Source of the DNA: Urechis unicinctus
Taxonomy: Eukaryota > Annelida > Polychaeta > Xenopneusta > Urechidae
Reading direction: 5' to 3'
Assembly: GCA_034190875.2 (NCBI GenBank)
Contig: CM067358.1
Span: forward strand, 46,087,799 to 46,151,798
Length of the DNA: 64,000 bases
The notes under the pieces were generated by a model. The model searched no databases. It had not been told where the DNA came from and saw only the letters and a list, made by a program, of their open reading frames with translations. Made by a program: the position numbers and the translations under genes. This document shows positions 46,765 to 58,386 of the stretch, in pieces (the stretch's first letter is position 1; the number at the start of each line of letters is the position of its first letter).

Positions 46765-47602
46765 GTCTTGAACTTTGATATAAAAGTGCGTGTAAAACTC
46801 CACATATTACATACAAATAACACGCAGAGGCTTAATATGCGCTGATGCAATTCAAACCGTTAAGAGATCCGAATGTGTGGCTCATGCAAACTTAATATAT
46901 GAGATGCAAATCATTTGCGAAAGAGGTTGACATGCGTATCGATAAAATAACATGAGGCTAAAGCGCCTAGCACATCGCGGTTTAAGCAATATATCGGCAT
47001 GTAGCGACAGCGTTGTTGAAAATGAATAATTAAGCGGTTATTGTGGCGGTCAATTTTGATTCGGCCACTTTATACCTTTTGCCTACAGGTGTTCAAGATG
47101 TGCAACCGACTGAATCCATCAACAAAATGACCTGTAGCCTGAATTGTTTCTATCACACCGCTGTTGAGAAATTAATTTCTATGTGGGGTTTATTGCCATG
47201 CTGCATTCAATACGTGACCAAATTATAGAATAATAACTTGCCCTGATAATAAGCTCTCTCCATTTGTCACAAACAAGTCTATATACAGTAAGGCAAGATA
47301 TGCTCTCACTGAGATTAATTTCGACCACTTTAAGACCAGCCCTGGTTCATGCATACACCCCGTACATTTAGGGTATAAATCGTAGGGACTTCTATGACCA
47401 ATACTTGCAGTACCAATGATGGCATCGCGAAACACACTATAACTTTAAAGTGTTTTTCATGTACACTTAATTTTAGCATTTTGTTGATAATAGTTCTTTG
47501 TCATGTAGAAATCAATATCCTCTTCGTGCAGTTATGCGTCAACGTATATAACAACTCAACATATTAGGCTGATTCCTATATTTCAATTATACTAACGAAT
47601 TC
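46765..47602 (+). repeat. Dispersed repeat R2, copy A
   Basis: It is related along its length to 52594-53518. It opens with AACTTTGATATAAAA and TGCGTGTAAAACT, holds TATGCGCTGATGCA and AAACCGTTAAGAGAT, and closes with CATATTAGGC and GATTCCTATATTT. The frame 47043-47228 includes VNFDSATLYLLPTG and PTESINKMT. Copy B keeps the same frame with NFESATLYVLPTD and PTETINKMT, differing by an in-frame loss of nine bases. That hints at a coding origin. The product family is not recognised. Confidence 0.85.
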
Positions 47603-47825
47603 AGCTACGTTTTTTAGTCACATATCACGGCATAGAATTTGTAAACGGCATCCACTGCGATAATGTTTTCAATGTGTAGATGCTTTAAACTTGACAAACA
47701 TAGGTCCCTTCACGTCGACTAATGCTTACGGTTGCATTCTTTCTATTTATTGTGTTGATTTTTATGACATTTTATTCTCCAAACCTGTGTCGAGAATGTA
47801 AACTTTGTTAATTTGTGTCACATTG
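47603..47825. other. Short spacer
   Basis: Nothing recognised. Confidence 0.4.
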
Positions 47826-48290
47826 AATTTCCCGCAACTCCATGTGCGGCGCTACGCTTGTTAAACTTAAAGACGCAAATGTTTGGTACGGTCACATGAC
47901 TCTTCACAAGACAAGTCAATCTGATATTAATTCGATTTTGTTGGATAGTGAACATATCATGAGCATCCACACAAAGTAAAATGGAATGAATCCTGGTGGC
48001 TGTATGAGGGGCATTCCTGGGGCTCAAAGTTTGATTTTGATTTAATCACCAGGGGTCTTAATCTGTATTAACAGAGACTCCATGTACATTGTATTAACCG
48101 AGACTTCATGTGCGGCACTGTGCTTGTCAAATAGTTATGTCCCTCTTCTCGGGACAAGTTAATCAATTGAGATCGGTCGATTTGTTTGGTATATGCACAA
48201 AGGCACGATGATGAATCAAACAAAGTAGAACGGAATGCATCCTCATGCCTGTGCGAATGGGCAACCCTGGTGCTTAACCGTATGAAGTTA
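47826..48290. repeat. Imperfect tandem duplication, unit about 0.27 kb (R5)
   Basis: 47837-48027 and 48107-48280 share CATGTGCGGC, a GCTTGT-AAA block, GGACAAGT-like and ATTGAGAT-like stretches, CACAAAGTA-AATGGAATG, CATCC and GGGCA-CCTGG. Distances agree within small indels. Both copies give minus-strand open frames (47818-48027 and 48068-48313), but in different frames relative to the alignment, so shared coding is not supported. Confidence 0.6.
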
Positions 48291-50266
48291 GACCTAATGA
48301 GCGATAGTCTCATTTTGGTGCGTAAGGCTTCTCGTCTTGATATCTGCTTTGACTTAATCTGTTAATATTGTATTCGTTTTGTATGAATGATAACGAATCA
48401 CAAGGTAGATCACGTGGGTCCAATTGTAATTGCCTCTATATCTAGGTTAAATCACATAGCCCATGTACCTGACTCCTAACGGGACAGTTCTATAACCCAA
48501 TAAGAGCTTCATCCTAATTTCACTTATCCTCTTGATAAGATCGATTTGTGGTGCAACGGGTTCACCATTTCACATGTCATCGGGTTGTTTCGTCTCTGAA
48601 GGTTCATTTTCCGTGTAACAAGATGAACATGCCGCTCCTTTGCCACTAATGGCCAAATAAGGAATCGCTTATGGGAGTATAATACATTACGGAATGGTAA
48701 TGAACGATGCTTCAGCTTTCTCGCAGTAACGCTTGCTCCATTACCACGCATCATACGCTGAATTTAACTCCGGCTGGGATGGAGCGGGCCAATGTAAATC
48801 AAGTAATTTTCAACGAGTTGATTTGTGATGAACTGCGTAATGAGATCAAATTTTGCTTGCATATTCAATGGTTGGAAGCTTTAAAAAAACGCCCTTCTAT
48901 ATGTAACAAGGCCAGTATATCTGTCATGATTCCTAGCACTATTTTCCCCAGGGAACGCTTGAATCTTGCATGTTTAGTTGTCAAAGAAGAACTACATAAC
49001 GCGCTTGGCTTTCGCGACGACATTTGATACATTTAAGACTTGTAGAAATGTTGTTGTAACGCTTGTGCGGGGGGCGTAGACATATCGGTTATTGTGTGAT
49101 TTGTTTATATTTCTAGCCCGGATAACTTTGTATTTTAGCTGCAGTGACAGGAAGACCCTTCAATGTAGGATAGTTAGCTGGCTTATCCAATAATCATGCA
49201 AACGTCAGCAACAATACCCATTGTTTGCGTTCAACGATATGCATTGTGGAATCATGTGCGTGTATCGGAAAGCTTTCAATGAAATTATACGCAAGGTGTT
49301 TACAGTGGTTCAGGTATAAGGTCTGCTTATATAAACCATTCACAATGTGTCTTTTATATAGAGATTTCGTCCATTACTGTCACCGTTTGATATTCGACTG
49401 CTTATGTTTAAGGGCCATATAAGTCTGAAGAAAACAAATACGCCCGCATGCCTACTTTTTGGTTATGGTCACATTCGGGCTGTTTACCAGTTCCAAAGTC
49501 GACTTTGTCGGATGCTTCTTCAAGCTGTGGGTTAATTTATTGTTGCTGGATCTGTCCCCATTCATGAAAAATTAATCAATTTTCTTTTGGCCAGCGGGCT
49601 GCTTGTAAAATAACAGTAATACAGCTAAACCTTGGCGTTCTACCCTCGCGAGCTCATCCTTTCGTCTTCAAGCAACAACCACGTACCAAATCCTGCGAAT
49701 TATATTATTTTGGTGACCAAACCACACGGATATCTACCCTTGTAAGCAAATAAAGGCACAGGTTGCTTGGGGACAATCTATTGCTGAATCGAACAAGCAG
49801 GACTTTGAATGATTGGTCTCAACAGTTACTCATGAATGCAAAGCAGCATTCCCAGGTAGTGACTGCAGTCATATGCTACAATGTTCTTCAAGCGACAGTT
49901 TAAAGACGGATGTCGCATATGACGAGATGTCCATAGTTTGAACCAATGAAGTGTTAAAGTCACATATATAAATGCATATACGCAGTGTAAAAGCTTGGAT
50001 GAACCGATCGTACTAATGTCGTGTGACTGCCTCAGCAAGGGCTAAAACCACAAATTAACTTCATATGCGATGTCCATACCCCTAAGCTGCCTGCGTAACG
50101 CAACAAAGATGAATCATACGGACATCCACACATATGTACAGCAGCACGCCGCCATACACACTTATATTTCCCCTATGTAATAGTTACAGTTTACCTGCTC
50201 TTATTCCTAACGTAGTGCTCGGAAATACACACGGAGTGACAGCTTGTTTCACCTATTACAGCTTAT
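48291..50266. other. Intergenic DNA, no gene firmly recognised
   Basis: The frame 48707-49027 (+), 106 codons, has a fairly protein-like composition with an amphipathic middle. It shows no recognised domain and no clear exon border, so it is left unassigned. Confidence 0.4.
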
Positions 50267-50524
50267 TCACCGGAATACCTTTTGCATTATTACATTTATT
50301 TGACACACGATAACGCATAATAACTTTGCTTTGTGTAATCCGTTATTTGTTGCTTCCCTTATCCAGTGAATTAGGAATTGCTCTTGGTTATAATCAATTA
50401 TCAAATCAATAGCATTGTTATAGATTGCGTCATGTAATAACATGACCAGAGCTACATATAGTGCCGATTCATCAATTTCTATAAGCAAAATGTTGCTCCC
50501 AGCTGTGGACTGATCACGATGCAA
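50267..50524 (-). CDS. Candidate exon fragment, unassigned
   Basis: The minus-strand frame of 85 codons includes LLHDAIYNNAIDLIIDYNQ, which has the acidic-turn/strand flavour of a Calx-beta end (xDDxYExxExFxLxI) but lacks the key acidic and Phe positions. It lies on the same strand as 51004-51360. I do not recognise a family with confidence, and it may be a chance frame. Confidence 0.12.
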   Translation of the reverse strand: MHRDQSTAGSNILLIEIDESALYVALVMLLHDAIYNNAIDLIIDYNQEQFLIHWIREATNNGLHKAKLLCVIVCQINVIMQKVFR

Positions 50525-51003
50525 AGCATTAGATAACAGCTCGCTGGGCAGTCAATCAACGCTATCTATTATTATTAGCTTTGATCACCTCCAGGGAAAT
50601 CTGAGAATTGTGTAGGTGGCCCAATCATGGTAAATATAGTATACTTGACTCTGTTAATTGCTCTGTTCCTAAGGAACGCATGCACGCCTCATGTTTTCCA
50701 AAACGAGATTGCCTGTGATGAGAATAATGCAACCTCATTAGAATAAAATGATTATTGATGATTTAGTGGATTGCTGGTGGTGCGTAAATATCACAGACTA
50801 TTGTATGAACAGTCCGACAAAATTTATATAAAATATATGTGACGATTATTTCACATTGATGTTCTGTTTTATCCCATATATGAATTGCGTATTGTCAACA
50901 AACACACAATTGACGCCGCAAATAAAAATGATCCATTCTATATTTCCTAAACTCTTTAATACAGAGGTACAGGATGACGGAACATCCCCGGCTACAGCAA
51001 ATC
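50525..51003. other. Spacer, nothing recognised
   Basis: No gene, repeat or site that I can support. Confidence 0.4.
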
Positions 51004-51360
51004 CTACTCAATGCAAATCACCGAACGGATGCGTTGATAATCTCTTAATTTCCCATAAAACTTGATTCCATTACCTCGCCCATGTGCTTGACTCCTTGTG
51101 GGGCAATTAACGTCGTCTAACACCAAACGAATGACATTGTTACGACCATCGCCCAAGTGAACAGTTGCTAGTAAACAACTATCATGCACAATTGCATCAT
51201 TTACATAAGAGGTACAGATGATATATAATAGGTCTAATGCAAACGCAAGCAGGATATAATGTGATGCAAGTTGAAGATAATGAATGCGGGAAGATGAAGT
51301 GTCAATGCGTACACATTGTTCAATAACGCTATCGTAAATATTGCAGCCAATACAGTACAT
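51004..51360 (-). CDS. Candidate exon, unassigned
   Basis: The minus-strand frame is open for 118 codons. Its second half, with SCLLATVHLGDGRNNVIRLV followed by LDDVNCP, looks protein-like. It loosely shares a CLLA/YLAV...G...N pattern with 35947-36165 (-) and 11130-11342 (-). The first half has a hydrophobic stretch rich in Leu/Ile. No splice signals decide its borders and no family is recognised. A real but isolated exon, or a relic, is possible; chance is not excluded. Confidence 0.2.
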   Translation of the reverse strand: MYCIGCNIYDSVIEQCVRIDTSSSRIHYLQLASHYILLAFALDLLYIICTSYVNDAIVHDSCLLATVHLGDGRNNVIRLVLDDVNCPTRSQAHGRGNGIKFYGKLRDYQRIRSVICIE

Positions 51361-52424
51361 AGTCTAACATTTAGCGTTTCATATCAAAGTGTTGATGATG
51401 TTCTATTTGTGAAAGCAGTATCATAAACTGTAGTGGCATTGCAAACTGAGTAAGATCAAGTATTTCTTCAATATTTTATTTGGCAATATATGATCTGTGC
51501 TACCAATCAGAATGTCTAACACATATTCTCAGAGACTATACAAACGATGGCTCATCATAGCTCTTTCAGCGACCCATACAATATTCCTAGGGTTTAATCG
51601 TTTGGGTCAGTATTTCGGATACGACAATGACCCTATATGGCACCGTCAAATGCGCTACTGCTTTGCATCAAAGGATGAAGCGCAATACAAATGCAGTTAC
51701 CTTCGCTCGTTACCGCCACTGTTGACCCAACCATGAATTATGCATGGTCATTTTACAAGTCTGCAGCCTACTTATCAATCATCTTATAAGTTCAGACCAA
51801 CCTATCATCTTATCCACTAAGCTTATAAGTCGATAGAGTTCCGAGGCCAGTCATTACAATGAGTACCTTGCTTGTCCACCATATGTAAATATGAGCTTTA
51901 TATCACACACTAAAAGGCTATGCTAAGTCGAAACGATATCAAATGTAGGTTTGTACACAACATATAAAGCAGATATAAAATACATTTCAAACGTCGGCAT
52001 AAAATCAATAATGTTATCTTGTGATATTACCAGGATGTTTTTGGGGGTAGGATCGTTATTTTAGAATCTATATGTTTGAATATTTACTTCTGCTTTTATT
52101 GTGTTGACCATTACGGGCGAATCAGCACATCTATAATAGAAAAAGATCAGAAATCTGACCCAGGTAGAGAAGGAAACCGTCCCAATTCAAAAGCTATATA
52201 ACCTCCATTGCGAAATTTATGACATATCTGTTAGGCTATATATGTGCACGTACTCCCTGGCATCTCACGCGCAACGCAATGTTTTTGGGGTTAACTCTGT
52301 TCGACCCATACCTGACCTAAACACATCAATCCAACCTGAAAGAAACTATTCCTATTGAACCATGGGCAAGAGTAGTTGCGTTTCGTTGATGCTGAGTGCA
52401 TGGAGTCCGCTCAATCCGTAGAGC
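51361..52424. other. Intergenic DNA, nothing recognised
   Basis: A 79-codon frame at 51497-51736 (+) has no motif. No repeat was recognised. Confidence 0.45.
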
Positions 52425-52590
52425 TCATAAGCTTCTCACTTATCTCTGCCCGATCCAAGGAGGTTCAAAGACTAGCCCAACACATGCCATTACTATGCTG
52501 CTGACTTGCCGAGAGGAATTATTGCATTACTTCAGGACGTAATAATGTTTCTCAACGACACCATTGCTTGGAGCTTTGTGGGTATTTGCT
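52425..52590 (+). repeat. Interspersed repeat R3, copy d
   Basis: CATAAGCTTCTCAC at the left, ACACATGCCATTACTATGC in the core, then TTGCCGAGAGGAA, ACTTCAGGACGTAATAATG and TTTCTCAACGACA match copies b and c in order. It ends within a few bases of the start of R2 copy B. Copy A of R2 has no R3 beside it. Confidence 0.65.
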
Positions 52591-52593
52591 TTT

Positions 52594-53518
52594 CATCTTT
52601 AACTTTGATATAAAACTGCGTGTAAAACTGACCATATTACGTACAAATAGCACGTAAAGGCTTAGTATGCGCTGATGCATTTCAAACCGTTAAGAGATAC
52701 GAATGTGTGACTATCAAGTACTACTCATGCAACCTTACAATAGGAGATACAATTCATATGAGAAAGAGGCTGATATGCGTATCGATAAAATCACATGAGG
52801 CTATAGCAACTAGCACATGACGGTTTAAGCAACATATCGGCATGCAGCGACAGCACTGTTACAAATAAATGAATTAACATAACATATGGTAATTGTGGCG
52901 GCCAATTTTGAATCGGCCACTTTATACGTTTTGCCTACAGATGTGCATCCGACAGAAACCATCAACAAAATGACTAGTAGCCGTAATGTTAAAGTTTCTA
53001 TTACACCACTGAGAAGTTGCTTTCTAAGTGGTATTTATTGCAATGCTGCATTCAATAAATGACCAGATTACAGAATGATAAGTGGCCCTGTTGATAAGCG
53101 CTCTCCACTTGCCACAATCTGGTCTATATACAGTAGAGCAAGATATGCTGTCACTGTAATGAATGTCGACAGCTGTAACACCAACCCCGGCGAGCCATGG
53201 TTCATGCATACACCCCGTACATTGAGGGTAACATTTGTAGAGACCTCTTAGACCAATACTTGCTGATAAAAAGTTTGGCATCACGAAATACACTATAACT
53301 TCGGAAGTGAAGAGGCTCAGAAATCGTTAATTACCTTCGTTTAGGCGAGCGTTTTGCATTTACTTGGGCTCTTATGTACCCTTGATTTAAGCATTTTGTT
53401 GATAATAGTTCTTATTTAAGCAGAAATCAATATCATCTTGTGCAGTTATGCATTGACGTATACAGACCGCTCGACATATTAGGCGGATTCCTATATTTTA
53501 ATTATACTAACGAGATTC
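52594..53518 (+). repeat. Dispersed repeat R2, copy B
   Basis: It is homologous to 46765-47602 from AACTTTGATATAAAA to TATACTAACGA, with several indels. The frame 52895-53062 stays open through NFESATLYVLPTD and PTETINKMT, as in copy A but nine bases shorter. On the minus strand both copies also read a shared CTGCMHEP motif (47223-47435 and 53024-53293), so either strand could have been the coding one. No polymerase or transposase motif was found. Confidence 0.85.
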
Positions 53519-56500
53519 ATTAATGAAACTGAACACGCTGCAATGTAATCGATTGCAGCTCTCAGGGCCTTGCCTATCTTTAATTAACTTCATCTTCGGC
53601 CATTTTGGGATTATGTCCAGCTCTAGGGAAATCAAGAAAATTGCACTCTAATGATAGCCTAGATACGGGCAGGTAAAACCTAAATCGAATTCGATACACA
53701 AGTATAGACAATAACATTGACATTTTTGTAACTGGCAAAACTTGGATTGAAAGCTACGCAATGCGAGAGATATCACCTTTCTTTTAGACGTTTATATACG
53801 GATCATTTCGACAGACATGCACAGGAACGGGATCTTTGTAATTAGCGTTTTGTTCTATATTGGGCATCTTATTAAAAATATCTACATTGGATAGCACTTG
53901 CTGTCGACAATCGGGAACAATAGTTTAGATTAACCAATGTCGGTTCGACGAGAAATCACCGACACCTTTTTGGTTTGCTTAGAACAATGACAGAGATTTC
54001 TTTGCTCTTCGGTCTTTCTCTTAAGCTGAATCAAATAGAGTCCGCGTGCCGTCCGACATGTGTGCGGTACAAGGCATATCTATCTGTTCCAGAGATAGCT
54101 ATGGATTGTGTGGTATTCAGATATGCGTGATTCAATCCAACTTATTGAATTGTGTTTTCGTTAAGGAATAGCAGATTAACATATGCCGTCGAACAATTTA
54201 AGACATGCTTCACCCATAAGTGTATATAAAAGTCATTGTTTTAATATTAGCGTGGCAATTTTATGTATGAACTTGATTGATAGGTAGTATTAAATCCTAC
54301 ATCGCCAGAACCACGTGCTTTTCGAGAGATGACACATCAGATAGAGTCTCAACATATTTCATAAACCTGAATATTAAGCCCATTCATCATAGGGCAACGG
54401 ATTCTACCATGGATCATTCATGTCGATTTGAATGACCTGGCAGTGCAGCAAAATGATTTAATGTAACTCATTTATCCGCGGGGTAGTGACTTTATTTCAT
54501 AAACAATCGTTTGCACAATGCATGGGTTGAGATAATGCAGTGCAATGTCTTGATTTAAAGTATGGTGTTAAATAACCAGCGATAACTGGATGATCCCTTT
54601 TAAGTATTTCTATATCCTTAACACGAATCAGTCATTGGAGATCAGATTGGATGTCGCACAAAATTATTCTACTGATAATCAGAAAGGATCAGCGTGACAT
54701 GACTATTATCAATATGCATATATTATGTTTACATTGCCGGGTTTATTGTTGAAACTCTCGATGTGCACCATCTCACCTACTCTCTCTTGAAATACAGTGA
54801 CAATCCATTAGTTGCAAAGCACGTCTCATTGTGATGAAATGGCCCCGAATGGGATGAGAACACTGATTAATGATTCAATCACGTTTATCACCGGCACTAT
54901 ACTGACATGTTCAAATCGTAGTGTAAAGTTTGCTTGATCTAACTGTTCCAATACAGACGTAGTTATTGATGAAATAAGGCCTGCTATCAAAATGTCTTCT
55001 TTATGTGCAGTGTTGTGATTTATATATAGGGGTTTATTCTATCAAATTATGGAATATCGATTAAAATATGTCATGGGCTGACTGTTATGAGGCCCATCGA
55101 ACTCAACGGATAATTCAAAATTTCCCATATACATATACATTGATGCAACAGCCATGACCCGGCTTTATCAACGTGCTCATCTCAAATTATCCTACGCAAG
55201 GATAAGGCACCATTGAATAAATTCATAAAATGGTTGTATCCCAACTGTTTCGTGCAGACGGATCTCGATAACCATCGGGTCATTTGTTGCCAGTAATTAA
55301 GGCAAGTAAAAATATGTCTGTGGTGTTACTGTTAAAATCGGAGTTTAACAGGTGTCATCATAACAAATATTGCTTTGTTGCAAAGAACGTATGCACGTCT
55401 ACCGCATTACCAAATGTTGTCATCATCTCCAAAATATAAATAAGTTATATATTGTTGTCTATTGATGTGCTCTATATTTTATGAACATATATTTAATCTG
55501 TAATTAATGACGTGACCATGAACTAGCACGCTTTATACCGCTCATGGCCATGACCGATTTCGAAAACTGACCAAACCATTTCAATATGATGTTGTAATCA
55601 AATTATACAATATCGTGCCGAACATTCCTTAACATTCGCACGCAAAATGGCTGTACAGTATTTGCTAAAATTTCCAGCGTTGGTTCACAAAATGTCATAC
55701 CGGCTGCCTATTCACTTCTCATTGCCGGAAACTGTAGCAAATCGACCTATAGTCCCTTTAGTTAAATCCAGACCAGTGTACAGGAAGATCAGTGCGAGAT
55801 TCTCTAAGCAGCCGATGTCTTCTGACAACATATGTAATAAGTGCCCGGTTCTGTGACATTTGTGTTACATTAACATTTGGTTTCACCCCATCCGCTAATT
55901 GCTTACTACAAGCAAATATATACATATCTAGGGCGGTACATTATCAATTCACGCCTTTTAGAAACAGATACATTGAATTTTTGTTCCAAATGTAACTCCT
56001 GAAACATGTCCATACAGTGTTGCATGATAGCGCATAGAGCATTGGACTGCTAATGTAGTTGACTACTTGTTGGACGATAAAAGTCATCAAAACCATCCAA
56101 ATTGCCATTTTGACGACCATTGCTCCTTTATAAGATTTCGTCGCGGGGAATTAACGTTTATCATCGGCGACGTAGTTTAGTTTGCTATATATATTATGCC
56201 ACATTAACATTATACCTTTCAATAACCATAAAATAGTTAGTAGTTAGTACTCAACTTAGCTTTAGTAAACCACTGTCGTACACAAGATTAAATGTGCCCT
56301 GGTGCGATTCATGCAATCAAGAGGTCCATTTGAAGCTATAAAGGACTATCGCACACGAAAGGAGGATAAGGTTTGATGAAATATGTGCAGGCGAGAGATA
56401 CAAATTTGCGTGTCTATTCAGTATCTCTGGCCAATATCCACAGGATATGTACCATAGGTAAATCGTTGTAATAAAATGCAGCTGATTCAATACAGTGCAG

Positions 56501-56927
56501 AACATTAAAATGCAACAATTCATGTTATATTGTGGATGATACACTGTTGTCTGAACAATGTTTATGATCATCCTGTTATTAATAAGAAACCAGGGCAATG
56601 TATAATAAGAGACCATCGATACTAGGGGTGGCCATTATTTAAATCAAATTGTATAGAACAAGATATACTGCATGAATGTCACGAACCTTTGCTTTGCTGG
56701 TCGAGCCTAGACAAGCATTTCCTCGTTCAAGCTCACTTAGCGATACTATCTGTCCATTAACGGTTGAATCTCTTGAATCGCACCCGGATGTACGATAACA
56801 TCACATATACACGATAAGGCGCGCCTTTTTACATGCTCTGCACAGCAAATTGGTACTGTCGAACATGAAACTGCTATAGGTATCATTGATATTGATGTTT
56901 GTAGCAGCGTGCAAAGTACTTTACACA
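53519..56927. other. Intergenic DNA, no gene firmly recognised
   Basis: Two segments, about 54935-55015 and 55240-55335, share short blocks (AACTGTT..AGACG, GGC..AAAATGTCT, GTGTT) and may be old copies of one sequence. A minus-strand reading at about 54845-55020 is open without a start codon but shows no recognised motif. Frames at 55647-55856 (+) and 56317-56616 (-) are unassigned. Confidence 0.4.
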
Positions 56928-57378
56928 ATTTTGACAGAGGACGATGATTTATCGTATCTATCAAGCGAAAGGCTACTGTCTTTTGATCGGGCGATATCTA
57001 GGAACAGAAATGTATACGACGACAATAATAACATCATCAAAACCAATATTGGGAGCATGATAGTCTCTTTTTGTAATAATTCAGTGTCGTCATAATCGCC
57101 CGACTGTCGGGTGAGACCTTTCTAAAGGCTTATTGGCGTTGAGGGCAAAAACACAACTAATATAATGGCTGCAAAAGTACCGTAACCAATAGCAACCGCA
57201 CCATTTTACAGAGACAGATGCACCCACCTGGGAGGACGGCAAGCTTGTTAGCCATCATCGCATCCTTACGTACATGGCTTGTCCATTGAGGCATTTCCTG
57301 TAATCCAACGCAGTGAGGCATGAGACTTCTCATATTCTAAACTGCTCTCCGCACCTTATCATCCAATATTTATATTGG
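56928..57378 (+). repeat. Dispersed repeat R4, copy B
   Basis: It is homologous to 37988-38335 (GAGGACGATGATTTATCGTA, AGCGAAAGGCTACTG, GATCGGGCGATA, GGAGGA..AAGCTTGTTAG). It carries the open frame 56886-57095 with DDDLSYLSSERLL and VYDDNNN; part of that frame lies upstream of the recognisable repeat. It is about 0.1 kb longer than copy A. Confidence 0.65.
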
Positions 57379-57589
57379 TATGTTTATTTATGGACAGCCG
57401 AGAGACACCCATCGTTAATTTAAGAATTCCACATCACATTGCAATGGGCAGTAGTAATGCAAATGAAGCAATATCCATTATCATGCGGTTGATATATCGC
57501 AGATGAGCCACTTAGGGCTGTCACCCTTAGCATGGTGGCGTGGAAAAACGTTATTGCTCACTGAAGCAATATACTCCGGCGTTTCATTG

Positions 57590-57774
57590 CTATCGCATCG
57601 TACCGTGATGTTCAGCTACTCCTCGTGGTTCCCCGCTGCACTCGTGGCTGTCTGGAACGAAGCATGAAGTAAATAAATATGGATTAATGACCTCTGCAAA
57701 CATCACAAAATTGGCTCTATCTTGACGGTCTAATGTAATGGCTGAGAAGGATTTGGAGGTTGATATATCAATCC
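57590..57774 (-). CDS. Candidate exon with a good acceptor, unassigned
   Basis: On the minus strand, TTTCATTACAG precedes position 57774 and gives a plausible acceptor. Only one frame stays open after it, reading IDISTSKSFSAITLDRQDRA, then NFVMFAEVINPYLF, up to a stop at 57590. No strong donor is visible; GTACGA near 57600 is weak. The next upstream candidate exon on the same strand is 58191-58386. No family recognised. Confidence 0.22.
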
Positions 57775-58190
57775 CTGTAATGAAACGATGAGTGTACTCA
57801 AGATAAAACTTCGTTAACATGTTATGATACCATCATTCATTGGACGTTCATATTGTATCTGCTTTTCATATCCAAAAACCATAATCCCCATACAAATATA
57901 AACAAACATCACATTTGCTGAAATTTTCAAATATTCCGAAATGAAATATTTGATGCACTCTGACAGATGACATACTTTTACATATTACCGACTGGTTGAT
58001 CATTTTTGAGATACTTACGAATACATATACCTCAAGATAATCCGGTCACATATTACTTGATATCAGCCTACTTGTCACAAATGTATACAAAAGGGAACAA
58101 ATATGCTCTTGTCTGATGCCTACACTTCCAAAGACATTTCAAGTATGATGTAAGGAAATGAGGAATTCAATTATGTCGTGGCCTACTTAC
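57775..58190. other. Possible intron between minus-strand candidate exons
   Basis: It begins on the minus strand with GTAAGT at 58190-58185 and ends with TTTCATTACAG at 57775. That is consistent with an intron of about 0.4 kb if the two flanking candidates are real. It contains no other recognisable feature. Confidence 0.25.
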
Positions 58191-58386
58191 CCTCTTCCAA
58201 TCTCCAATACAGGTTGAACTTCACTGAGATGGCGCCAGTGACAAACATTAAAGCATCCTGGAGCAATCCCATCACTCCTCTCTGCAAACAAGGCGCATTG
58301 AAATTCTGTGTATTCTGTGGTGCAGGGATCATGATTTGCATCCGGTAAAGAGAGGTGAATGGAATGTGAATGTTTCGTGCCTTTCA
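58191..58386 (-). CDS. Candidate internal exon, related to 59958-60104
   Basis: On the minus strand the segment is bounded by acceptor ATTGCATTTCCAG (ending at 58387) and donor GTAAGT (from 58190), with 196 bases between. Two frames remain open through nearly all of it. One gives GVMGLLQDALMFVTGAI. In that frame it is recognisably similar to 59958-60104 (GMTGSLQEAIMFANGSI), and differences in the best 18-codon block fall mostly at third positions (about ten, against three and five). That suggests a coding past or present. This frame has a TGA at the first codon after the acceptor, so a later AG (exon from 58380) would be needed. I recognise no protein family. Confidence 0.35.

Noticed and set aside
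49785-49800. GTTCGATTC on the minus strand as a possible tRNA B box
   Set aside because: The flanking sequence does not fold as a cloverleaf and has no A box.
54845-55020. Minus-strand open reading with EDILIAGLISSITTSV
   Set aside because: It has no start, splice signals or family. A vague likeness to 57590-57774 did not hold over more than a few residues.
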